A DNA stretch of 64,000 bases, taken from Ridgeia piscesae. Lineage: Eukaryota > Annelida > Polychaeta > Sabellida > Siboglinidae. Location of the stretch: assembly GCA_025642075.2 (NCBI GenBank), contig JAODUO010000526.1, forward strand, positions 256,587 through 320,586, written 5' to 3'. Positions within the stretch are counted from its first letter, which is position 1, and every line of letters begins with the position of its first letter. Positions 59,901 to 64,000 of the stretch are shown piece after piece. A model generated the notes under the pieces. The model worked only from the letters and a program-made list of their open reading frames with translations. It searched no databases and was not told where the DNA came from. The translations under genes were made by a program, and so were the position numbers.

Positions 59901-62900
59901 ATCACATTTGTCAGATTTGCATTCTGCAGCACCAGTTGCACTCACTGTGCATTCCATGCAGTTGCTGGGACAGGCTGAAAACAACAACATGTTTACTCAA
60001 TAGCAGTTCTATTAGAAACACATTTAGAGACTGCATTTTTAATATGTAGGATCTTTACAGCAGCAAGGCTGATTGTTATTTGCTGGTCTGCAACACATAC
60101 CACCTAAAGGCAGAACTGACCTTACAGACAGTATATACTACAACAGAGATAATATCCGTGAAAGATATTCTTTTAATGGTTTGAAAAACTTGTGATAAAA
60201 TGAAATGTTCATACACAGATGTCTACTTATTACAGTCCAATGCTAAATGCACATGGCAGAACATGTCAAAAGTGGTCCTTGCTTAATAAAACAACAGCTG
60301 GTGTGAACAAGCCAGGCATGTCCTGTCAGCTCCGAGGGCATATTTTGGATCACATTTGTCAGTTTCACATTCTGTAGGAAGTTCAGCAGAATTCATTTTA
60401 CAAATTCCCACAGTTGTCAGGGCAGCCTTGAACACACCAACTGATTTACTCACATAAATAAGAGCAGTTTCATTAGAAAATTGCGTTTGATTATTGCATA
60501 TCTTTTTAATAAGGAGGATTTTAAAGACAAACCAAGCTGCATTTCATCTGGATCTAAGGACAGAACTGACCTTACAAGATGCCACCATGTAAATAGTGCT
60601 CTGTTTGTCATAACTATAGCATAATGGGTAGGAACAGACTATTTTGATGAATGGAATTGATCTAGTTTATGCACAGATGTCTAGCTAGTAGGTAATGCAC
60701 AGCAAGCCACAGGAATGTGTCTAAAGTGGTCATTCATGAATATAACAGCTGGTTTGACTAACCCACACATTTCTTGTCAGCTTTGAGAGCATGGAAAAAC
60801 AACTCACAGGAATAAGAGCAGTCCCATCGGAAAACCACACTTAATTATACCATTTGTTTATATGGGTGCATTCAATTTCTCAAGGACCATTATGTAATAT
60901 ATGTATATAGCCTCATGGGGAATAAAAACCATTTTTATATTATGCATAATTAAATTGTATAGCCATTTCATTACATATATTCTCATAATTAAAACTGCAT
61001 TCTTTTGACATCAATTCTCTTTGTAAAACACATTGCTGTCATCCAAGTCTTGTATGTGTACATTTGTTCCACTATAAAATCTATAATCACAATAGTTTAT
61101 TATCCACATCAATGTTCACCATTGAAATTATGAATATATATAACAAGAACACTAACCGACACATTTTTTGGAGCTACCGTCGTAAAAAAATTTGTTCTTG
61201 CAACTGCCAGAGTCACAGAATCCAGCTTTAGCGACTGTGCAGGAATCACAGTTTGCGGCACAAGCTACAACACATTTGACACAGTTCATGTCACAAGCTA
61301 CAACACATTTGACACAGTTCATGTCACAAGCTACAACACATTTGACTCAGTTCATGTCACAAGCTACAACACATTTGACACAGTTCATGTCACAAGCTAC
61401 AACACATTTGACTCAGTTCATGTCACAAGCTACAACACATTTGACACAGTTCATGTCACAAGCTACTACACATTTGACACAGTTCATGTCACAAGCTACA
61501 ACACATTTGACTCAGTTCATGTCACAAGCTACAACACATTTGACTCAGTTCATGTCACAAGCTACAACACATTTGACACAGTTCATGTCATAAGCTACAA
61601 CACATTTGACACAGTTCATGTCACAAGCTACAACACAGACTTTGCACCCCATGTCCTCCCTGACTTTGCACCCCGTGTCTTCCCAGACTTTTCACTCCAT
61701 GTCCTCCCTAACTTTGCACCCCATGTCCTCCCTGACTTTGCACCCCATGTCCTCCCAGACTTTACACCCCATGTCCTCCCAGACGTTATTCCCCATGTCC
61801 TCCCAGACCTTACACCCCATGTCCTCCCAGACTTTGCACCCCATGTTCTCCCAGACTTTCCACCCCATGTCCTCCCAGACTTTACACCCCATGTCCTCCC
61901 AGACTTTACACCCCATGTCCTCCCAGACTTTACACCCCATGTCTTCTCAGACGTTACTCTCCCCCGTGTTCTACCAGGCTTTACACCCCATGTCTTCCCT
62001 GACTTTATACCCCATGTTTTGACAGACTTTACACCCCATGTCTTCCCAGGCGTTACTCCCCATGTCCTACCAGACTTTACACCCTATGTCCTCCCAGACT
62101 TTATACTCCATGTCCTCCCAGACTTTACACTCCATGTCCTCCCAGACTACTCCCCATGTCCTCCCAGACTTTACACCCTATGTCCTCCCAGACTTTACTC
62201 CCCATGTCCTCCCAGACTTTACACCCTATGTCTTCCCAGACTTTACTCCCCATGTCCTCCCAGACTTTACACCCTATGTCTTCCCAGACTTTACTCCCCA
62301 TGTCCTCCCAGACTTTACACCCTATGTCCTCCCAGACTTTACACCACATGTCCTCCCAGACTTTACTCCCCATGTCCTCCCAGACTTTACTCCCCATGTC
62401 CTCCCAGACTTTACTCCCCATGTCCTCCCAGACTTTACACCCCATGTCCTCCCAGACTTTACACCCCATGTCCTCCCAGACTTTACACCCCATGTCCTCC
62501 CAGACTTTACTCCCCATGTCCTCCCAGACTTTACTCCCCATGTCCTCCCAGACTTTACACCCCATGTCCTCCCAGACTTTACACCCCATTAGTTTCCCCC
62601 TTTTCCCAGACTTTACACCCCATGTCCTCCCAGACTTTACACCCCTAGTTCTCCTAGACTTTACACCCCATGTCCTCCCAGACTTTACACCCCATGTCCT
62701 CCCAGTCTTTACACCCCTAGTTCTCCTAGACTTTACACCCCATGTCCTCCCAGACTTTACACCCCTAGTTCTCCTAGACTTTACTCCCCATGTCCTCCCA
62801 GACTTTACTCCCCATGTCCTCCCAGTCTTTACACCCCATGTCCTCCCAGACTTTACACCCCAAGTCCACCCAGACTTTACTCCCCAAGTCCACCCAGACT

Positions 62901-63438
62901 TTACTCCCCAAGTCCACCCAGACTTTACTCCCCAAGTCCACCCAGACTTTACTCCCCAAGTCCACCCAGACTTTACTCCCCAAGTCCACCCAGAGTTTAC
63001 TCCCCAAGTCCACCCAGACTTTACTCCCCAAGTCCACCCAGACTTTACTCCCCAAGTCCACCCAGACTTTACACCCCATGTCCACCCAGACTTTACTCCC
63101 CAAGTCCACCCAGACTTTACACCCCATGTCCACCCAGACTTTACTCCCCAAGTCCACCCAGACTTTACTCCCCAAGTCCACCCAGACTTTACTCCCCAAG
63201 TCCACCCAGACTTTACTCCCCAAGTCCACCCAGACTTTACTCCCTTAAAGTCCCCCCTGTACTTGACGTTGACTGACTTGTTCATTTGGACACCTCAACT
63301 TCTCTAGTGCTTTGACTCACTCACCACCACATGACTTTCGGTCATCAGTGCCCTGTACGTAGCCACTCTCACACTGTCCATCAGCACAGACAGTCTTGTC
63401 GGTTGACCACGTACACGTCTTGCAGTTGGAGGGACAGG
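41018..63438 (-). CDS. Cysteine-rich repeat surface protein with Ly6/uPAR domain and GPI signal (5' partial)
   Basis: Exons in transcript order: 63325-63438, 61157-61264, 59861-59974, 59393-59506, 58755-58868, 51823-52023, 50812-50913, 46092-46208, 45306-45416, 44694-44782, 43831-43941, 41018-41161. The first nine are symmetrical phase 1-1 exons. Each encodes one cysteine-rich module (two in 51823-52023) of the form A-C-P-S-N-C-x2-C-x8-C-x2-C, resembling furin-like/growth-factor-receptor or VSP-type repeats. The last three, about 114 residues, form a Ly6/uPAR-like domain: start [10 protein letters not shown], end CCNSNNCN. They end in [20 protein letters not shown] + VLL and stop, a hydrophobic tail as in GPI-anchored proteins. 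The 5' end, including any signal peptide, is outside the window. The architecture suggests an extracellular adhesion, recognition or receptor-like role. I recognise no named orthologue. That all exons form one transcript is inferred from strand, order and phase. Confidence 0.75.
41165..41725. repeat. 20-bp minisatellite abutting the terminal-exon acceptor
   Basis: About 28 copies of AATGAACCAGTGTAGGTTTA (A/G variation in TTTAATG/TTTAGTG), starting within 10 bp of the acceptor of the last exon. On the transcribed strand the unit contains no AG dinucleotide. Confidence 0.95.
41757..42025. repeat. 18-19-bp minisatellite
   Basis: About 15 copies of GGGTGAAAGGCCATGGAGG-like units with GGAAGTCCATGGTGG variants. 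Several frames are open on both strands ([14 protein letters not shown]), purely because of the repeat. Confidence 0.9.
42026..43030. other. Intronic DNA, nothing recognised
   Basis: Within the intron between 43831 and 41161; AT-rich, no exon-like or repeat structure seen. Confidence 0.4.
43035..43222 (+). mobile_element. Possible LINE C-terminal relic
   Basis: The plus strand reads [20 protein letters not shown], then [17 protein letters not shown]. This resembles the 'G-H-V-x-R-M-D ... G-R-x-x-R-G-R' basic tail common at the C-terminus of non-LTR retrotransposon polyproteins. Short, so tentative. Confidence 0.35.
43831..43941 (-). CDS. Ly6/uPAR-like domain, exon 2
   Basis: 111 nt, phase 0-0; acceptor TTTGTGACAG|AC, donor GACACG|GTATGT. 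Reads [20 protein letters not shown], then [17 protein letters not shown], supplying the middle cysteines of the three-finger fold. Confidence 0.7.
44694..44782 (-). CDS. Ly6/uPAR-like domain, exon 1
   Basis: 89 nt, phase 1 in and 0 out; acceptor TCCACAG|TG, donor TGCTGG|GTGAGT. Reads [20 protein letters not shown], then [10 protein letters not shown]. The opening C-Y-x-C-x4-C is the hallmark start of Ly6/uPAR (three-finger) domains. Confidence 0.75.
44922..44985. repeat. Poly(A)/(TA)n microsatellite
   Basis: A15 run, AAATAAATAAA, then a TA run of about 38 bp, in the intron upstream of the Ly6 exon at 44782. Confidence 0.9.
45306..45416 (-). CDS. Last cysteine-rich module exon before the Ly6 domain
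   Basis: Phase 1-1, 111 nt; acceptor TTCTTACAG|CT, donor GGAG|GTGAGT. Reads [20 protein letters not shown], then [17 protein letters not shown]. It joins in phase to the Ly6-like exon at 44782. Confidence 0.8.
45430..45700 (-). pseudogene. Decayed tandem copies of the preceding cysteine-rich exon
   Basis: At least two copies of CATTGGTCCATCCATGCAGT with CATCACAGTTGTGTAGATG and CACACGCTGTAAGAACAT (plus strand), plus a third shorter one. They match the plus-strand sequence of exon 45306-45416 (CAATGGTCCATCTGTGCACT, CACAAGCTGTAAGAACAT). They have indels and lost cysteine codons, so they are exon relics. Confidence 0.65.
46092..46208 (-). CDS. Cysteine-rich module exon at the edge of the large splice-acceptor array
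   Basis: Phase 1-1, 117 nt; acceptor ATTGTTGCAG|TG, donor GTCT|GTAAGT. Reads [19 protein letters not shown], then [20 protein letters not shown]. Its start lacks the usual ACPSNC and is contiguous with the 33-bp repeat, whose units end in the same ATTGTTGCAG|TGTGTTC. Which acceptor is used in vivo therefore cannot be read from the genome. The 46208 start is the minimal choice. Confidence 0.7.
46209..50545. repeat. 33-bp splice-acceptor minisatellite, about 131 units
   Basis: The unit on the plus strand is CTGCAACAATCAACAGACAG followed by GAGTCAGAACACA. On the transcribed minus strand each unit contains CTGTTGATTGTTGCAG|TGTG, that is a branch-point-like TTGAC/TTGAT, pyrimidine-rich run, CAG and exon start, identical to the acceptor of exon 46092-46208. 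From 46208 to the outermost acceptor-like site at 50531 is exactly 131 x 33 bp. A -2 change near 50148 and a +2 change near 50325 cancel out. The exon frame stays open to about 50172 and encodes an 11-residue repeat VCSDSCLL(I/T)VA. Long frames also exist on the plus strand, as expected for a 33-bp period; I do not call them genes. Confidence 0.95.
50812..50913 (-). CDS. Cysteine-rich module exon
   Basis: Phase 1-1, 102 nt; acceptor CTGTCCAG|CC, donor AAAT|GTAAGA. Reads [20 protein letters not shown], then [14 protein letters not shown]. The intron that follows, toward 46208, consists largely of the 33-bp acceptor array. Confidence 0.8.
51427..51485. repeat. Perfect 27-bp hairpin with 5-nt loop
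   Basis: Arms 51427-51453 and 51459-51485 are exact reverse complements (left arm begins CTCTTGATTAAGTTCTAGGC), loop GTAGA. Intronic, in the cysteine-rich gene. Confidence 0.9.
51823..52023 (-). CDS. Double-module cysteine-rich exon
   Basis: Phase 1-1, 201 nt; acceptor CTTACAG|CC, donor GCG|GTGAGT. Contains two modules without an intron: [32 protein letters not shown] and [19 protein letters not shown], ending DNKTCGG. This is the only exon carrying two modules, perhaps by intron loss. Confidence 0.8.
52290..58172. repeat. 44-bp minisatellite, about 133 units, with higher-order structure
   Basis: Unit TGTGAGACAGCAGCGTGTCT followed by AAGATGACATATCTCCACAGAAGT. Fixed variants (GAAGT/GAGGT, GACAG/GATAG, CAGCG/CAGTG, GAAGGTGTGA, TCTTCCCCAGAGG) mark registers. 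The period is not a multiple of three and stops occur in all frames, so it is not coding. It occupies almost the entire intron between exons 58755 and 52023. Confidence 0.97.
58755..58868 (-). CDS. Triplicated cysteine-rich exon, copy 3 in transcript order
   Basis: Phase 1-1, 114 nt; acceptor TTTTCAG|CC, donor CTGG|GTTAGT. Encodes [20 protein letters not shown] and [19 protein letters not shown]. The nucleotide sequence is identical, by eye, to the exons at 59393-59506 and 59861-59974. Confidence 0.8.
59393..59506 (-). CDS. Triplicated cysteine-rich exon, copy 2
   Basis: Identical over 114 nt, and over about 30 nt of intron on each side, to 58755-58868 and lies 638 bp from it. The remaining intron sequence has drifted by substitutions and small indels. 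Confidence 0.8.
59861..59974 (-). CDS. Triplicated cysteine-rich exon, copy 1
   Basis: Identical over 114 nt to the other two copies; 468 bp from copy 2. Inclusion of all three would add 114 residues of identical cysteine-rich sequence to the protein without changing frame. Confidence 0.8.
60312..60427 (-). pseudogene. Dead fourth copy of the triplicated exon
   Basis: Clearly homologous to the intact copies ([20 protein letters not shown] against [21 protein letters not shown]). It has lost the donor (CTGG|CTTG instead of CTGG|GTTAGT) and the CAG acceptor (TTCAAGG instead of TTTCAGC). It also has a frame break after CPDNCGN. A further shortened relic is near 60755-60830, and a copy with the exon almost wholly deleted is near 58300-58440. 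Confidence 0.75.
61157..61264 (-). CDS. Cysteine-rich module exon beside a splice-acceptor array
   Basis: Phase 1-1, 108 nt; acceptor TGTTGTAG|CT, donor TCG|GTTAGT. Reads [17 protein letters not shown], then [20 protein letters not shown]. The acceptor is the innermost of a series of near-identical acceptors repeated every 33 bp (61264-61632). The fixed exon body after the first 11 codons is unlike the repeat. Confidence 0.75.
61265..61632. repeat. 33-bp splice-acceptor minisatellite, 11 units
   Basis: Plus unit AAGCTACAACACATTTGACA followed by CAGTTCATGTCAC. On the minus strand each unit contains AAATGTGTTGTAG|CTTGTG, the acceptor and first codons of exon 61157-61264. Translated in the exon frame a unit is [11 protein letters not shown], comparable with the exon start [11 protein letters not shown]. 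Four of eleven units have TGT changed to TGA (plus-strand GACTCAG variant), so the array is not open throughout. Confidence 0.93.
61640..63248. repeat. 24-bp minisatellite, about 66 units
   Basis: Two sub-families: CAGACTTTACACCCCATGTC + CTCC in the left part (to about 62860) and CAGACTTTACTCCCCAAGTC + CACC in the right part. The minus strand is open for 386 codons (62125-63285) as an 8-residue repeat (VKSGWTWG / CKVWEDMG). The array lies inside an intron bounded by verified splice sites. Confidence 0.95.
63325..63438 (-). CDS. Cysteine-rich module exon (first in window)
   Basis: Phase 1-1, 114 nt; acceptor CAG|CCTGTCCC, donor GTG|GTGAGT. Reads [18 protein letters not shown] and then [25 protein letters not shown] sequence. 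It opens with one base owed by an upstream exon, so the gene continues beyond the window. Confidence 0.8.
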
Positions 63439-63552
63439 CTGTCAACACAAACAGAACGTTTTAGCACCAGTCAATACTGTGTTGACATGAGTGAGTCAAC
63501 GACAGGACACTTACTACCTGACATGATCAGTGTGACAGTGACTGGTGAAGGG

Positions 63553-64000
63553 AATACAGAGTGACTAGGGAGGACAGGGGAAGAGTGGAGGGGTTGAGGG
63601 TGAAGGAGTGACTAGAGAGGACAGGGGAAGAGTGGAGGGGTTGAGGGTGAAGGAGTGACTAGAGAGGACAGGGGAAGAGTGGAGGGGTTGAGGGTGAAGG
63701 AGTGACTAGAGAGGACAGGGGAAGAGTGGAGGGGTTGAGGGTGAAGGAGTGACTAGAGAGGACAGGGGAAGAGTGGAGGGGTTGAGGGAAGGGTGATAGA
63801 GAGGACAGGGAAGAGTGGAGGGGTTGAGGTGAAGGAGTGACTAGGGAGGACAGGGAAGAAATGGGGGGGTTGAGGTGAAGGAGTGACTAAGGGACAGGGG
63901 AAGAGTGGAGGGTTGAGGGTGGGAAAGGGGTGACTAATGAGGACAGGGAAGAGTGGAGGGGTTGAGAGTGAAGGAGGATGAGAGGGAAGGGGGGGGGGTT
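63553..64000. repeat. 47-bp minisatellite running to the window edge
   Basis: Unit GAGTGGAGGGGTTGAGGGTG followed by AAGGAGTGACTAGAGAGGACA and GGGGAA. Five regular copies then increasingly degenerate ones, ending in a G-run at the window boundary. Intronic to the cysteine-rich gene. Confidence 0.9.

Noticed and set aside
62125..63285. 386-codon minus frame (WTWGVKSG repeats) and plus frames in the 24-bp array
   Set aside because: The period of 8 codons keeps several frames open on both strands. It lies between verified splice sites of the cysteine-rich gene and has no flanking non-repeat coding sequence.

Overview
This is a eukaryotic nuclear window, very probably from a lophotrochozoan animal and most likely a mollusc. 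The base composition is AT-rich, genes are split by GT-AG introns, and the intergenic and intronic DNA carries tRNA-derived SINEs, decayed LINEs, inverted-repeat (MITE-like) DNA elements and many minisatellites. The taxon is inferred from protein similarity as I remember it; no search was run.

Left third (1-27 kb) is ordinary gene space. An FKBPL-like TPR co-chaperone (+, 2938-4671) lies tail-to-tail with a complete 22-coding-exon RAB3GAP1 (-, 23991 down to 6454). RAB3GAP1 in turn lies head-to-head, 238 bp start to start, with BCDIN3D, an RNA 5'-monophosphate methyltransferase of the Bin3 family (+, 24230-26738). All RAB3GAP1 splice phases fit except in exon 4, where one extra base in a four-base homopolymer breaks the frame. 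The introns contain a 48-bp minisatellite, several inverted-repeat elements (one carrying two CTCF-like motifs) and LINE and SINE relics.

Middle (27-41 kb) is gene-poor: a decayed LINE, a duplicated segment, a 134-bp-arm palindrome, a tRNA-SINE, and two well-spliced but isolated exons of adenylosuccinate lyase (ADSL) whose partner exons I cannot find.

Right third (41-64 kb) is one minus-strand gene, open at its 5' end beyond the window. It encodes a secreted or surface protein built from cysteine-rich modules of the form A-C-P-S-N-C-x-x-C, nearly all on symmetrical phase 1-1 exons. These are followed by a Ly6/uPAR-like (three-finger) domain and a hydrophobic C-terminus that looks like a GPI-anchor signal. 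More than half of its 22 kb is minisatellite, in seven families. In two separate introns a 33-bp repeat (11 codons) contains the 3' splice site of the neighbouring cysteine-rich exon, so each copy brings an in-phase candidate acceptor: about 131 copies at 46.2-50.5 kb and 11 copies at 61.26-61.63 kb. A third array, 20 bp per unit, abuts the last acceptor and forms an AG-free tract of about 580 nt. One module exon exists as three identical copies plus dead copies in a decaying tandem series. This locus is the best candidate in the window for something undescribed: a surface-protein gene whose splice sites and exons are being amplified as tandem repeats.
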